Below are positions 28,157-37,821 of a stretch of DNA of 64,000 nt, one piece after another (position 1 is the first letter of the stretch; each line of letters opens with the position of its first letter). Made by a program: the position numbers and the translations under genes. The notes under the pieces are model-generated. The model had not been told where the DNA came from and ran no database searches. It worked only from the letters and a program-made list of their open reading frames with translations. Origin of the DNA: Pseudomonas sp. GGS8. Its GTDB lineage: Bacteria; Pseudomonadota; Gammaproteobacteria; Pseudomonadales; Pseudomonadaceae. The stretch is from contig NZ_JALJWF010000001.1 of NCBI RefSeq assembly GCF_024168645.1, forward strand, positions 5,087,501 to 5,151,500, read 5' to 3'.

Positions 28157-29284
28157 ATGATTCCCAATGACGAACAACTTCAGATCAGCGACGCGGCCCG
28201 GCAGTTTGCCCAGGAACGGCTGAAACCGTTCGCCGCCGAATGGGACCGCGAACATCGCTTCCCCAAGGAAGCCATCGGCGAGATGGCCGACCTGGGCTTC
28301 TTCGGCATGCTGGTGCCGGAGCAGTGGGGCGGTTGTGATACGGGTTACCTGGCTTACGCCATGGCTCTGGAAGAAATCGCTGCCGGCGATGGCGCCTGCT
28401 CGACCATCATGAGCGTGCACAACTCGGTGGGTTGCGTACCGATCCTCAAGTTCGGCAACGACGACCAGAAAGAACGCTTCCTCAAACCGCTGGCCGCCGG
28501 CGCGATGCTCGGTGCGTTTGCGCTGACCGAACCGCAAGCCGGCTCCGATGCCAGCAGCCTGAAAACCCGTGCGCGGCTGGAAGGTGACCACTACGTGCTC
28601 AACGGCTGCAAGCAGTTCATCACTTCCGGGCAAAACGCCGGGGTGGTGATTGTGTTTGCGGTGACTGACCCGAGTGCCGGCAAGCGTGGGATCACCGCGC
28701 TGATCGTGCCCACCGATTCGCCGGGCTATAAAGTCGCGCGGGTCGAAGACAAGCTCGGTCAGCATGCCTCCGATACCTGCCAGATCCTCTTCGAGGATGT
28801 GAAAGTGTCGGTGGCCAATCGACTGGGTGAGGAGGGCGAAGGCTACAAGATCGCCCTGGCCAACCTTGAAGGCGGGCGTGTCGGTATCGCCTCGCAATCG
28901 GTGGGCATGGCCCGCGCCGCGTTCGAAGCGGCCCGCGACTACGCCCGTGAACGCGAGAGCTTCGGCAAGCCGATCATCGAACACCAGGCGGTAGCGTTCC
29001 GCCTGGCGGACATGGCGACCCAGATCGCCGTGGCCCGGCAGATGGTGCACTACGCGGCGGCGTTGCGCGACAGCGGCAAACCGGCGCTGGTCGAAGCGTC
29101 GATGGCCAAGCTGTTTGCCTCGGAAATGGCCGAAAAGGTTTGCTCCTCGGCGTTGCAAACCCTTGGCGGTTACGGTTACCTGAACGACTTCCCGCTGGAA
29201 CGGATCTACCGCGACGTGCGGGTGTGCCAGATCTATGAAGGCACCAGCGATATTCAGCGCATGGTCATTTCGCGCAATCTTTGA
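28157..29284 (+). CDS. Acyl-CoA dehydrogenase (short/branched-chain type)
   Basis: A 375-residue FAD enzyme that makes the 2,3-double bond in an acyl-CoA. The signatures are present: [18 protein letters not shown] in the FAD-binding region, the [21 protein letters not shown] segment and the catalytic Glu in [14 protein letters not shown]. The GYGY and YEG pattern is that of short-chain and 2-methyl-branched enzymes. It is followed 14 bases later by the crotonase gene, giving the usual dehydrogenation-hydration order. Isobutyryl-CoA or 2-methylbutyryl-CoA are the leading substrates from context; electrons pass to ETF. Confidence 0.9.
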   Translation: MIPNDEQLQISDAARQFAQERLKPFAAEWDREHRFPKEAIGEMADLGFFGMLVPEQWGGCDTGYLAYAMALEEIAAGDGACSTIMSVHNSVGCVPILKFGNDDQKERFLKPLAAGAMLGAFALTEPQAGSDASSLKTRARLEGDHYVLNGCKQFITSGQNAGVVIVFAVTDPSAGKRGITALIVPTDSPGYKVARVEDKLGQHASDTCQILFEDVKVSVANRLGEEGEGYKIALANLEGGRVGIASQSVGMARAAFEAARDYARERESFGKPIIEHQAVAFRLADMATQIAVARQMVHYAAALRDSGKPALVEASMAKLFASEMAEKVCSSALQTLGGYGYLNDFPLERIYRDVRVCQIYEGTSDIQRMVISRNL

Positions 29285-29298
29285 GAAGGAATCCACCT

Positions 29299-30072
29299 AT
29301 GAGTTACGAAACGATTTTGCTGGAAACCCACGGTCGCGTGGGCCTGGTCACCCTCAACCGTCCGCAAGCCTTGAACGCGTTGAATGCGCAACTCGTCAGC
29401 GAACTGAACCACGCCCTCGATGGCTTGGAAGGCGATTCGAACATCGGCTGCATCGTGCTGACCGGTTCGAAAAAAGCCTTCGCCGCCGGTGCTGACATCA
29501 AGGAAATGGCCGAGCTGACCTACCCGCAAATCTACCTCGACGACCTGTTCAGTGACAGCGATCGCGTGGCCAACCGCCGCAAGCCAATCATCGCTGCAGT
29601 CAATGGTTTCGCCTTGGGCGGAGGCTGTGAACTGGCGCTGATGTGCGACTTCATTCTGGCCGGCGACAACGCCAAATTCGGCCAACCGGAAATCAACCTC
29701 GGCGTGCTGCCGGGCATGGGCGGCACCCAGCGCCTGACCCGCGCCGTGGGCAAGGCCAAGGCCATGGAAATGTGCCTGAGCGGGCGTTTGATCGATGCGG
29801 TGGAAGCCGAGCGTTGCGGAATCGTGGCGCGCATTGTGCCGGCGGATGAGCTGGTGGAAGAAGCGCTGAAAGTCGCGGCGTTGATTGCGAAAAAATCACT
29901 GCCGATTGCGATGATGATCAAGGAAAGCGTCAACCGCGCCTTTGAAGTCAGCCTGTCGGAAGGCGTGCGTTTTGAACGCCGGGTGTTCCATGCGGCGTTT
30001 GCCACGCAGGATCAGAAGGAAGGGATGGCGGCGTTTATTGCCAAGCGTGAGGCGGAGTTCGTCGGCAAGTAA
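29299..30072 (+). CDS. Enoyl-CoA hydratase (ECHS1-like)
   Basis: A 257-residue crotonase. The oxyanion hole is formed by [12 protein letters not shown] and [14 protein letters not shown]. The two catalytic glutamates of hydratases are visible, in GGGCELAL and in [20 protein letters not shown]. The sequence is close to mitochondrial ECHS1, which handles short chains such as crotonyl-, methacrylyl- and tiglyl-CoA. The ATG at 29299 is preceded by GAAGGA; six upstream codons are open but lack a site. It ends the plus-strand part of the cluster, before a REPIN and the convergent second acyl-CoA dehydrogenase. Confidence 0.9.
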   Translation: MSYETILLETHGRVGLVTLNRPQALNALNAQLVSELNHALDGLEGDSNIGCIVLTGSKKAFAAGADIKEMAELTYPQIYLDDLFSDSDRVANRRKPIIAAVNGFALGGGCELALMCDFILAGDNAKFGQPEINLGVLPGMGGTQRLTRAVGKAKAMEMCLSGRLIDAVEAERCGIVARIVPADELVEEALKVAALIAKKSLPIAMMIKESVNRAFEVSLSEGVRFERRVFHAAFATQDQKEGMAAFIAKREAEFVGK

Positions 30073-30091
30073 TGCGGCGTCCTCGCGGACG

Positions 30092-30185
30092 TCATCGCGG
30101 GCAAGCCCGCTCCCACAGGTTTCTCGAGCGTATGCAAAATTTTTGAACGCCGAAGAACACTGTGGGAGCGGGCTTGCCCGCGATG
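30092..30185. repeat. REPIN
   Basis: CATCGCGGGCAAGCCCGCTC on the left and GAGCGGGCTTGCCCGCGATG on the right are perfect inverted copies, lying between convergent genes. Confidence 0.92.
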
Positions 30186-30195
30186 CTTTTAAAGG

Positions 30196-31347
30196 TCACA
30201 CCAAATAGTTTTTCAACTCCCGGGCAATCACCATCCGCTGGATCTCGCTCGACCCTTCATAAATCTGTGTGATCCGCGCATCCCGGTAGTAACGCTCCAC
30301 CGGGTAATCCTCCAGATACCCATACCCGCCATGAATCTGTATCGCCGACGAGCAGACTTTCTCGGCGATCTCCGAAGCAAACAGCTTGGCCTGCGAAGCC
30401 TCCGACAGGCACGGCTTGCCGGCACTGCGCAAGCGCGCGGCGTGCAGAATCAACAGGCGCGCGGCGTTCAGTCGGGTCTGCATGTCGGCCAGCATATTGG
30501 CGATGCTCTGGTGTCCGATGATCGGCTTGTCGAACTGCACCCGATCCCGCGCATAGGCCAGCGCCGCTTCAAACGCCGCACGGGCGATGCCCAAGGCCTG
30601 CGCGGCGATGCCGATGCGGCCGCCTTCGAGGTTGGAGAGGGCGATGGCCAGGCCTTTGCCGCGTTCGCCCAGCAGATTGGCCTCAGGGACCGTGCAATTG
30701 TTCAGGGTGACCGCGCAGGTATCGGAAGCGCGGATGCCCATCTTGTGTTCACTGCGGTCGACGATGAACCCCGCTGTTTCGGTCGGCACCAGGAACGCCG
30801 AAATGCCGCGCTTGCCCAACTCCGGATCGGTCACCGCGAAAACGATCGCCAGTTTTGCCCGTTTGCCATTGCTGACGAATTGCTTGGCGCCGTTGATCAC
30901 CCACTGGCCATCGCGCAGTTCGGCGCGGGTGCGCAGGTTATGGGCTTCGGAACCGGCTTGCGGTTCGGTCAGGCAGAAGCAACCGATGGCCTGGCCGCTG
31001 GCGAGGTCCGGCAGCCATTGCTGTTTCTGTTCTTCGGTGCCGTAATTGAGCACAGGCCCGCAGCCCACGGAGTTGTGGATGCTCATCAGCGCGCCAGTGG
31101 CGCCGTCACCGGCGGAAATCTCTTCCACCGCCAGCGCATAGGCCACGTAGTCGACGTAGGTGCCGCCCCATTCCTCGGGCACCACCATGCCCAGCAGCCC
31201 CAGCTCACCCATCTTCGCCACCAGACCGTCATCGATCCAGCCGGCCTTTTCCCAGGCTTGTGCGTGGGGCGCGATTTCGCCACGGGCAAAATCCCGGGCC
31301 ATGTCGCGGATCATCACTTGTTCTTCGCTCAATTCGATATCGTGCAT
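30196..31347 (-). CDS. Acyl-CoA dehydrogenase (second copy)
   Basis: A 383-residue FAD-dependent dehydrogenase, clearly related to but distinct from the one at 28157. It shows [39 protein letters not shown] and the catalytic Glu in [16 protein letters not shown]. It is transcribed with the 3-hydroxyisobutyryl-CoA hydrolase gene that lies directly upstream (stop and start 3 bases apart), which points to isobutyryl-CoA dehydrogenase of valine breakdown, resembling the P. aeruginosa PA0744-PA0746 arrangement. The substrate is inferred, not shown. Confidence 0.88.
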   Translation of the reverse strand: MHDIELSEEQVMIRDMARDFARGEIAPHAQAWEKAGWIDDGLVAKMGELGLLGMVVPEEWGGTYVDYVAYALAVEEISAGDGATGALMSIHNSVGCGPVLNYGTEEQKQQWLPDLASGQAIGCFCLTEPQAGSEAHNLRTRAELRDGQWVINGAKQFVSNGKRAKLAIVFAVTDPELGKRGISAFLVPTETAGFIVDRSEHKMGIRASDTCAVTLNNCTVPEANLLGERGKGLAIALSNLEGGRIGIAAQALGIARAAFEAALAYARDRVQFDKPIIGHQSIANMLADMQTRLNAARLLILHAARLRSAGKPCLSEASQAKLFASEIAEKVCSSAIQIHGGYGYLEDYPVERYYRDARITQIYEGSSEIQRMVIARELKNYLV

Positions 31348-31350
31348 GGC

Positions 31351-32457
31351 TCAGTTCCCGCTATGGTCAAACCCGGTGAAAAAACTCGCGACGTGCTCGG
31401 CGTCCAACGCCTGCAAGGTCGGCGGGTTCCAGCGCGGGTTCTTGTCTTTGTCGATCAGCAAGGCGCGCACGCCTTCGATCAGGTCGCCGCGTTCGAACCA
31501 CTGGCGATCCAGGTGCAGTTCGAGGGCAAAGCACTGTTCCAGGCTCAGGTGCCGACCGCGCCGCAGCATGTCCAGGGTCACGCCCATGGCCAGCGGTGAA
31601 CGGCTTTCCAGCAAGTCGGCGGTGGCCATGGCCCACTCATGGCTGTCGGCGACGGTCACTGCTCGCAGTTGTTCCACCATACTCGGCACATCGGGCTGGG
31701 CGAAGAAGTGGTCGATGACCGGCCGCAACGCCGCCAGGGGCGCTGCCGGCAGTTGTTGCACGGCGAGTTTTGCCAGCACACCTTGCAGGTCCTTGAGCGG
31801 TGTGTCGTGCCATTCCAGATGGTCGAGTCGCTCATCCAGTTCGCCCAGGCTGGCGCTCTCCAGATACCAGTCGGCCAGGCCGCAGTAGAGCGCATCGGCC
31901 GCGCGGATCTGCACACCGCTGACGCCGAGATAAATGCCCAGCTCGCCGGGGACGCGCGGCAGGAAGTAGCTGCCACCGACATCCGGGAAATACCCGATGG
32001 CCACTTCCGGCATCGCCAGGCGGCTGCGTTCGGTGACCACCCGCAAATCGGCGCCTTGCACCAGCCCCATGCCGCCGCCCAGCACAAAGCCGTCCATCAA
32101 GGCCAGGACCGGTTTGCGGTAGTGATGGATCGTGAGGTCGAGGGCGTATTCCTCGACGAAGAACTCTTCGTGCAGGGTGTCGCCGCTTTTGAAGCTGTCG
32201 TACAGCGAGCGGATATCACCGCCGGCACAGAAGGCTTTCTCGCCAGCACCGCGCAACACCACCGCATGCACCTGCGGATCCTGTGCCCAGGCATCGAGCT
32301 GTTGTTGCAGGCTGCGGACCATGTCCAGGGTAATGGCGTTGAGGCCGGCGGGGCGGTTGAGGGTCAGGTGACCGATGTGATTGCGAACCTCGGCCAACAC
32401 TTCGTTTTGCGTGGCATCCATGGACTGTGTCCCCGGGGATGAAACCTGAGCAGTCAT
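31351..32457 (-). CDS. 3-hydroxyisobutyryl-CoA hydrolase-like (crotonase family)
   Basis: A 368-residue crotonase-family hydrolase, longer than ordinary hydratases, as expected for this group. The HIBCH signature is seen as GGGMGLVQGADLRVVTE and AMPEVAIGYFPDVGGSYFLPR, with the catalytic Glu and Asp. It releases 3-hydroxyisobutyrate from its CoA ester in valine breakdown, avoiding build-up of reactive methacrylyl-CoA. ATG 32457 follows AGGGAG at good spacing; a GTG one codon earlier is possible. It is the first gene of a two-gene operon with the acyl-CoA dehydrogenase. An enoyl-CoA hydratase/isomerase label is the likely automated alternative. Confidence 0.87.
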   Translation of the reverse strand: MTAQVSSPGTQSMDATQNEVLAEVRNHIGHLTLNRPAGLNAITLDMVRSLQQQLDAWAQDPQVHAVVLRGAGEKAFCAGGDIRSLYDSFKSGDTLHEEFFVEEYALDLTIHHYRKPVLALMDGFVLGGGMGLVQGADLRVVTERSRLAMPEVAIGYFPDVGGSYFLPRVPGELGIYLGVSGVQIRAADALYCGLADWYLESASLGELDERLDHLEWHDTPLKDLQGVLAKLAVQQLPAAPLAALRPVIDHFFAQPDVPSMVEQLRAVTVADSHEWAMATADLLESRSPLAMGVTLDMLRRGRHLSLEQCFALELHLDRQWFERGDLIEGVRALLIDKDKNPRWNPPTLQALDAEHVASFFTGFDHSGN

Positions 32458-33011
32458 CACTAACTCCCTGCTTTTATTGTTCTTTATAGAGAAGCTCGCG
32501 CGCGAGCGATGCAGGATCGTAACAGTGCAAATTTGCCCTGTACAACCGAGATACGTGCAGGTTCTTTCTGCATTTTTACCTTAGTGCAAAATCAAAAGAT
32601 CGCAGCCTACGGCGGCGGCTGCGCGATCGGAATCCAACATCATGACGGATACGCTCAACGGAGCTGCCGCAGGCAGCGATCTTTGGCTCTTCCCTTTGAT
32701 CTTTAACCCCATTCGGCAATCAACGACAGATTCGGCTGTGAAAGCCCTTCGTTCAGCGCAGTTGAGCTGTCTGGACAGGGGCTTACGACACCCGTGCCCT
32801 CCAGGCAATTGGCATTCTGACGGTCCATTTCAAGCACTTGCGATCAAGCGCCTGGAACGGACTGCACCCCGACGACTGGCCCGAGCCAGTTGAAAACAAC
32901 AACAAATACGGCTGCGGTGAATGCCGCATCGACTCTCTGCCCCTGTCAAAAAGTGTGGTGCGGCGCAGGCGCCAAGCCGCGATAAATCCAAATAATCCGG
33001 GACTTTAGAAG
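32458..33011. other. Gene-free stretch of about 550 bases
   Basis: It holds the promoter side of the HIBCH operon, a REP-type inverted pair (32591-32690) and the upstream region of the arginine-type transporter operon. The short open frames have no ribosome site and no family resemblance that I could support. No clear terminator or riboswitch was seen. Confidence 0.5.
32591..32690. repeat. REP pair of the AAAGATCGCAGCC...GGCTGCGATC type, degenerate
   Basis: AAAAGATCGCAGCCTACGGC on the left is matched by GCTGCCGCAGGCAGCGATCTTTG on the right with several changes. The same family recurs at 36617-36730. Confidence 0.65.
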
Positions 33012-33791
33012 ATGAACATCAAATGGCTGACCTTACCGGCATTGGCTTTGCTGTGCTGCTCCACCGGTGCCAGCGCCAAGGAGTGGAAAGAGCTGCGCTT
33101 TGGCGTCAACCCCAGTTACCCGCCTTTTGAATCCACCACCGCCGATGGCGGCGTGCAAGGGTTCGGCGTGGACCTGGGTAATGCGATCTGCGCCGAGCTG
33201 AAGGTGAAATGCGTGTGGGTCAGCAATGACTTCGATGGGCTGATCCCGGCGCTCAAAGCAGGCAAGTTCGACGCCATTGAATCGTCGATGACCGTGACCG
33301 ATGCGCGCAAAAAACAGATCGACTTCACCGATCGCCTGTACGCCGGGCCGACCGCCATCGTCACCCGCAAGGATTCCGGTTTGTTGCCCACCGCCGAATC
33401 GCTGCAGGGCAAGACCATCGGTTACATGCAGGGCACGATCCAGGAAACCTACGCCAAGGCCAAACTGGGGCCGAGCGGGGTGAAACTGCGCGCTTATCAG
33501 AACCAGGATCAGGTCTACGCCGACCTGGTTTATGGGCGTCTTGATGCGTCGATCCAGGACAAGCTGCAAGCGCAGATGAGCTTCCTGACGTCGCCACAAG
33601 GGGCGGACTTCAAGAACAGCGAAGGCATCAGCGACCCGCTGGTGCCGTCGGAAATCGCCATTGGCGTGCGCAAGGACAACGAAGAACTCAAAGGCATGCT
33701 CAACGCCGCCATCAAGGCCCTGCATGAAAAGGGCATCTACGCACAGATCCAGCAGAAGCATTTCGGCGACCTGGACCTCTACAACAACTGA
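33012..33791 (+). CDS. Basic amino acid ABC transporter, substrate-binding protein
   Basis: A 259-residue periplasmic binding protein of the polar amino acid family (SBP_bac_3), close to the lysine/arginine/ornithine/histidine/octopine type. It has a Sec signal peptide cleaved near GASA-KEW. The blocks LRFGVNPSYPPFES, GFGVDLGNAICAELKVKCVWV, FDGLIPALKAGKFDAI and SMTVTDARKKQIDFTDRLY are those of ArtJ/HisJ/AotJ. It is the first gene of a four-gene transporter run followed by Lrp, ctlX and an astA-like gene, so arginine, citrulline or ornithine is the likely ligand. Confidence 0.9.
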   Translation: MNIKWLTLPALALLCCSTGASAKEWKELRFGVNPSYPPFESTTADGGVQGFGVDLGNAICAELKVKCVWVSNDFDGLIPALKAGKFDAIESSMTVTDARKKQIDFTDRLYAGPTAIVTRKDSGLLPTAESLQGKTIGYMQGTIQETYAKAKLGPSGVKLRAYQNQDQVYADLVYGRLDASIQDKLQAQMSFLTSPQGADFKNSEGISDPLVPSEIAIGVRKDNEELKGMLNAAIKALHEKGIYAQIQQKHFGDLDLYNN

Positions 33792-33867
33792 TCCTCGCGC
33801 CCCGAGCGCTGCGTCCTGGTAACAGGCGCAGCGCTTGCAAGCGGGCGCCTCAAGACAGGTGACTGGC

Positions 33868-34593
33868 GTGAACTCCTTCCTGAATCTGATCGGGGTCGAT
33901 CTTTCGGCCCTGCAAGGCTATGGCCCATTGTTGCTACATGGCACCTGGGTCACCCTAAAACTGTCGGCGCTTTCGCTGCTGGTAAGCATGGCGCTGGGAC
34001 TGCTCGGCGCGGCGGCCAAGCTGTCGCCGCTGAAACTGTTGAACCTGCCTGCCACCTTCTACACGACGCTGATTCGCGGCGTACCGGACCTGGTGCTGAT
34101 GCTGCTGATTTTCTACAGCCTGCAAGGCTGGCTGAGCAGTCTGACCGAGGCCATGGGTTGGCCTTACATGGAAATCGATCCGTTTGTGGCCGGTGTTGTC
34201 ACCCTCGGCTTTATTTACGGCGCGTATTTCACCGAGACTTTTCGCGGGGCGATCCTCAGCGTGCCAAACGGTCAGCGGGAAGCCGCCGCATGCTTTGGCC
34301 TGAACCGCTGGCAGCGTTTTCGCTTCGTGGTGTTCCCGCAAATGATGCGCTTCGCCTTGCCGAGCCTGGGTAACAACTGGCTGGTGCTGCTCAAGGCCAC
34401 GGCGCTGGTGTCGATCATCGGTTTGTCGGACTTGGTCAAAGTGGCTCAGGAAGCCGGAAAAAGCACCTTCAATATGCTGGATTTCCTGCTGCTGGGAGGG
34501 GCGCTGTATCTGTTGATCACCAGCGCGTCGAACTACGTATTGCGCGTGCTTGAGCGACGTTATAACCAGGGCGTGCGAGGGATGGCGCGATGA
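33868..34593 (+). CDS. Amino acid ABC transporter permease (HisQ/AotQ-type)
   Basis: A 241-residue inner-membrane permease with about five helices. The family coupling motif with EAA loop is seen as GQREAAACFGLNRWQRFRFVVFPQ, and the N-terminal HGTWVTLKLSALSLLVSMALG segment is typical. The GTG at 33868 is the most likely start (GTG at 33859 is an alternative; no ATG is available in the right place). Its last four bases overlap the next permease gene (ATGA), which pairs the two into the heterodimeric pore. Confidence 0.88.
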   Translation: MNSFLNLIGVDLSALQGYGPLLLHGTWVTLKLSALSLLVSMALGLLGAAAKLSPLKLLNLPATFYTTLIRGVPDLVLMLLIFYSLQGWLSSLTEAMGWPYMEIDPFVAGVVTLGFIYGAYFTETFRGAILSVPNGQREAAACFGLNRWQRFRFVVFPQMMRFALPSLGNNWLVLLKATALVSIIGLSDLVKVAQEAGKSTFNMLDFLLLGGALYLLITSASNYVLRVLERRYNQGVRGMAR

Positions 34594-35300
34594 TCGAGTT
34601 GATTGCCGAATACTGGAAACCCTTTCTGTTCAGCGACGGCTATAGCCTCACCGGATTGGCGATGACCTTGTGGCTGCTGGTGGCGAGCATCGTGATGGGG
34701 TTCTTCCTGTCCTTGCCTTTGGCGATCCTTCGAACCTCACGCTGGGGTCTGCTGCGCTGGCCGGTTCAACTGTTCACCTATGTGTTTCGCGGCACGCCGC
34801 TGTATATCCAGCTGCTGATTTGCTACAGCGGGATCTACGGCATTGCCGTGGTCCGCTCGCAACCGCTGCTCGAAGCGTTCTTTCGCGATGCGATGAATTG
34901 CACCTTGCTGGCGTTCACGCTCAACACCTGCGCCTACACCGTGGAAATCTTCGCCGGAGCGATTCGCAGCATTCCTTACGGTGAAATCGAGGCGGCCCAT
35001 GCTTATGGCTTGAGCGGCTGGCGCCTGTATCTGCGGCTGATCCTGCCGTCGGCCTTGCGCCGGGCACTGCCGTATTACAGCAACGAAGTGATCCTGATGT
35101 TGCACGCCACATCGGTGGCGTTCACCGCGACCATTCCCGACATTCTCAAAATCGCCCGGGACGCCAATGCCGCGACGTTCATGACCTTTCAGGCCTTCGG
35201 CATTGCCGGCCTGCTGTACCTCGCGCTGTCGTTCGGCCTGGTCGGCGCGTTTCGCCTGGCGGAGAAACGTTGGTTGAGCTTCCTCGGGCCGGCGCACTAA
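34590..35300 (+). CDS. Amino acid ABC transporter permease (HisM/AotM-type)
   Basis: A 236-residue permease, the second half of the heterodimeric channel. The EAA loop is GEIEAAHAYGLSGWRLYLRLILP, followed by LRRALPYYSNEVILMLHATSVAFT as in HisM/AotM. RGTPLYIQLLI is the usual third-helix motif. The gene begins inside the stop of the first permease. The ATPase gene follows after 56 bases. Confidence 0.9.
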   Translation: MIELIAEYWKPFLFSDGYSLTGLAMTLWLLVASIVMGFFLSLPLAILRTSRWGLLRWPVQLFTYVFRGTPLYIQLLICYSGIYGIAVVRSQPLLEAFFRDAMNCTLLAFTLNTCAYTVEIFAGAIRSIPYGEIEAAHAYGLSGWRLYLRLILPSALRRALPYYSNEVILMLHATSVAFTATIPDILKIARDANAATFMTFQAFGIAGLLYLALSFGLVGAFRLAEKRWLSFLGPAH

Positions 35301-35356
35301 TTCCTCATTTCATCCAGAGCAGCGTCAAAGCAGGCGCTGCTGCAGGAGACTTATGC

Positions 35357-36118
35357 ATGTACAAACTCACGGTTGAAAATCTGTATAAACGCTTTGGTGA
35401 CAACGAGGTGCTCAAGGGCGTCTCGTTGAACGCGCGGGCTGGCGATGTGGTGAGCATGATCGGCGCCAGCGGCTCGGGTAAAAGCACCATGCTGCGCTGC
35501 ATCAATTTTCTGGAGCGGGCGGACGAAGGCGCCATCGTGCTGGAAGGCGAGCACATCATCACCCGCCCGGGCGCGGGCGGCATGCGCGTCGCCAACCCGG
35601 CGCAGTTGCAGCGCTTGCGCACACGCCTGGCGATGGTGTTCCAGCATTTCAATCTGTGGAGCCATCTGACCGTACTGGAAAACATCATACTGGCGCCGTG
35701 TCGGGTGCTGGGCGTCAGCCGCAAGGCAGCCGAAGACAGCGCGCGGGCGTATCTGGACAAGGTCGGTTTGCCGCAACGGGTGGCCGATCAATACCCGGCG
35801 TTTCTGTCCGGCGGGCAGCAACAGCGGGTCGCGATTGCCCGGGCGTTGGCCGTGGAACCGGAGATTCTGTTGTTCGATGAGCCGACCTCGGCCCTCGATC
35901 CGGAACTGGTGGGCGAGGTGCTGAAAGTAATTCAGGCGCTGGCCGAAGAAGGTCGGACCATGTTGATGGTGACCCACGAAATGGGTTTTGCCCGGCAAGT
36001 GTCCAGCCAGGTGTTGTTCTTGCATCAGGGGCGGGTCGAGGAGCAAGGTGATGCCACCATCCTCGACCAGCCAAAGAGTGAACGGTTACAGCAATTTCTA
36101 TCGGGTCGTTTGAAGTGA
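35357..36118 (+). CDS. Amino acid ABC transporter ATP-binding protein (HisP/AotP-type)
   Basis: A 253-residue ATPase. Walker A is IGASGSGKSTML, the Q-loop is in VFQHFNLW, the signature is [15 protein letters not shown] and Walker B is [14 protein letters not shown]; the H-loop is MVTHEMGFAR. The IITRPGAGG insert and FLERADEGAI segment belong to the HisP group. ATG 35357 follows an AGGAGA ribosome site. With the two permeases and the binding protein this completes the transporter. Confidence 0.9.
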   Translation: MYKLTVENLYKRFGDNEVLKGVSLNARAGDVVSMIGASGSGKSTMLRCINFLERADEGAIVLEGEHIITRPGAGGMRVANPAQLQRLRTRLAMVFQHFNLWSHLTVLENIILAPCRVLGVSRKAAEDSARAYLDKVGLPQRVADQYPAFLSGGQQQRVAIARALAVEPEILLFDEPTSALDPELVGEVLKVIQALAEEGRTMLMVTHEMGFARQVSSQVLFLHQGRVEEQGDATILDQPKSERLQQFLSGRLK

Positions 36119-36130
36119 GGCAAGACGTAC

Positions 36131-36610
36131 ATGGCGGATATCCGCGATATGTCGATTGTGCTTGATCGTATTGATCAGGCCATCATCGAAGTGCTGCGCC
36201 ACGAAGGGCGCATCACTTATCAAAAGCTGTCCGAGCGCGTGCACCTGACGCCCAGACCGTGCCTGGAACGGGTGCGCAAGCTCGAACAGCTCGGGGTTAT
36301 CCGTGGCTACGGCGCGATTCTCGATGAAAAGAAACTGACACCGGGGCTGTCGCTGCTGGTGTTGGTGGCGTTGTCGAACCAGAGCGGGCGGGCGGCGCAA
36401 AAGGCTTTTGAGGCCAAGGTCCGTGGTTGTCCGCAGGTGCTGGAATGCCGCTTGATCAGCGGTGCGTTCGACTACAGCCTGCGCATGCGTTGCCGGGACA
36501 TGGAGCATTACCGGGTGCTGACTGAAGTCTGGTTCGACGACCCGGAATTGCACATTGACAAGCTGGTCAGCCATCCGGAACTGGCGATGGTCAAGACCAC
36601 GATGGAATAG
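36131..36610 (+). CDS. Lrp/AsnC-family regulator
   Basis: A 159-residue regulator. The N-terminal winged helix-turn-helix is ITYQKLSERVHLTPRPCLERVRKLEQLGVIRGY (about residues 25-55), and the C-terminal RAM domain (about 75-150) senses an amino acid. It starts 12 bases after the ATPase gene, so it is probably in the same transcript, and an autogenous, arginine-responsive circuit is the simplest reading. In-frame ATG codons at 36131 and 36149 are both possible starts; I give the first. Confidence 0.87.
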   Translation: MADIRDMSIVLDRIDQAIIEVLRHEGRITYQKLSERVHLTPRPCLERVRKLEQLGVIRGYGAILDEKKLTPGLSLLVLVALSNQSGRAAQKAFEAKVRGCPQVLECRLISGAFDYSLRMRCRDMEHYRVLTEVWFDDPELHIDKLVSHPELAMVKTTME

Positions 36611-36616
36611 ACGCGA

Positions 36617-36730
36617 AAGATCAAAAGATCGCATCCTTCGGCAGCTCCCGCACGGACCGTGTGTACCGCAGTTTTTGGGTATGAACACCGCCCCTGCAGG
36701 AGCCGCCGAAGGCTGCGATTTTTTGCTTTT
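36617..36730. repeat. REP pair of the AAAGATCGCA...TGCGATTTTTT type
   Basis: GATCGCATCCTTCGGCAGCTCC at the left is matched by GGAGCCGCCGAAGGCTGCGA at the right. The right arm ends in TTTTTT, so a transcript from the Lrp gene could terminate here, although the loop is long. Confidence 0.75.
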
Positions 36731-36864
36731 CAGCCCTCGCCGAATCGGCTGACCCAACCCCGTTTTTCAGCCATTTCCATCACATCACCGGCCCTTAACA
36801 ACCGGGTTTTTCCGCCGCCGAAACAGACAATGAGTACCTCTCAACCCTCATTGAATCTGTGCCC

Positions 36865-37821
36865 ATGCAAACCACCAATACCGTTTTGATGATTCGCCCG
36901 ACACGTTTCTCGTTCAATCAGGACACGGCGGCGAACAACCGTTTCCAACGCCCGGCCGAGGTGTCCGAGGACGTGCAGCTCAAGGCCTTGCAAGAGTTCG
37001 ATGGCTACGTCGCCGCGCTGCGCAACCATGGCGTCGAAGTCCTGGTGCATAACGACCGCGAAGCCCCGCATACCCCCGATTCGATCTTCCCCAACAATTG
37101 GTGGAGCAGCCATCCCGACGGCACGTTGGTGCTGTACCCGATGCAGGGCCACAACCGCCGTCTGGAACGCGACAAAGGCGTGCTCGACTGGCTGCGGGAC
37201 GAGTACCGGGTCGAGCAGTTGCTGGATCTTTCCAGCCTGGAACAGCAGGAAGTATTCCTCGAAGGCACCGGCAGCATGGTGCTGGATCGCAAGCAGCGGA
37301 TTTGTTACGCCGGCTATTCCACCCGCACCCACGCTCGGGCGCTGGACCAACTGGTCGACCATCTGGGTTACGAGTTGTGCGCCTTCAACGCGGTGGACCG
37401 CCAGGGCGTGGCGATTTATCACACCAACGTGATGATGAGTGTCGGCACTCGACTGGCCATTGTGTGCCTGGCCTCCATCACTCACCCGGCAGAACGCCTA
37501 GCGCTGCGTAAAAGGCTGGAAGACAGCGGTAAAAAGGTGATTGCCCTGGACTGGGCGCAGCTGGAGTCGTTCGCCGGCAATATGCTGGAAGTCCACAACG
37601 CTGCGGGCGAACCCTTGCTGGTGATGTCGCGCACCGCCTGGCAATCGCTGGATGCCGATCAGCGTCGCTTGATCGAAACCCACGTCACGCCGCTGCCGGT
37701 GAACATCGACACCATCGAACGGATCGGCGGCGGCAGCGCACGCTGCATGTTGGCCGAAGTCTTTCTATCTAAACGTCAATCAGAACGTCAGCCGAAAGCT
37801 GCCCAGGAGCAAGTGCGATGA
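36865..37821 (+). CDS. ctlX: CtlX, citrulline hydrolase of the guanidine-modifying (arginine deiminase) superfamily
   Basis: A 318-residue member of the pentein superfamily close to the citrullinase type CtlX, which turns citrulline into ornithine, carbon dioxide and ammonia. Visible catalytic features are the FPNNWW and EGTGSMVLDR segments with the acidic residues, His in IYHTNVMMS and the nucleophilic Cys near the C-terminus in GGSARCMLAEVFL. Classical arginine deiminase is longer (about 410). ATG 36865 starts MQTTNTVLMIRPTRFSFN. It overlaps the next gene by four bases (ATGA). It fits the arginine/citrulline transporter upstream. Confidence 0.85.
   Translation: MQTTNTVLMIRPTRFSFNQDTAANNRFQRPAEVSEDVQLKALQEFDGYVAALRNHGVEVLVHNDREAPHTPDSIFPNNWWSSHPDGTLVLYPMQGHNRRLERDKGVLDWLRDEYRVEQLLDLSSLEQQEVFLEGTGSMVLDRKQRICYAGYSTRTHARALDQLVDHLGYELCAFNAVDRQGVAIYHTNVMMSVGTRLAIVCLASITHPAERLALRKRLEDSGKKVIALDWAQLESFAGNMLEVHNAAGEPLLVMSRTAWQSLDADQRRLIETHVTPLPVNIDTIERIGGGSARCMLAEVFLSKRQSERQPKAAQEQVR

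Noticed and set aside
29299..30072. Crotonase gene as DspI-type synthase of a diffusible fatty acid signal
   Set aside because: The sequence follows the ECHS1 hydratase pattern and sits in a degradation cluster; nothing in it points to signal synthesis.
32766..33009. Frame reading GAYDTRA... upstream of the arginine-type transporter, reminiscent of an IS5-type transposase
   Set aside because: Only about seven residues agree, the rest does not, there is no start codon or inverted repeat, and the similarity is likely chance.
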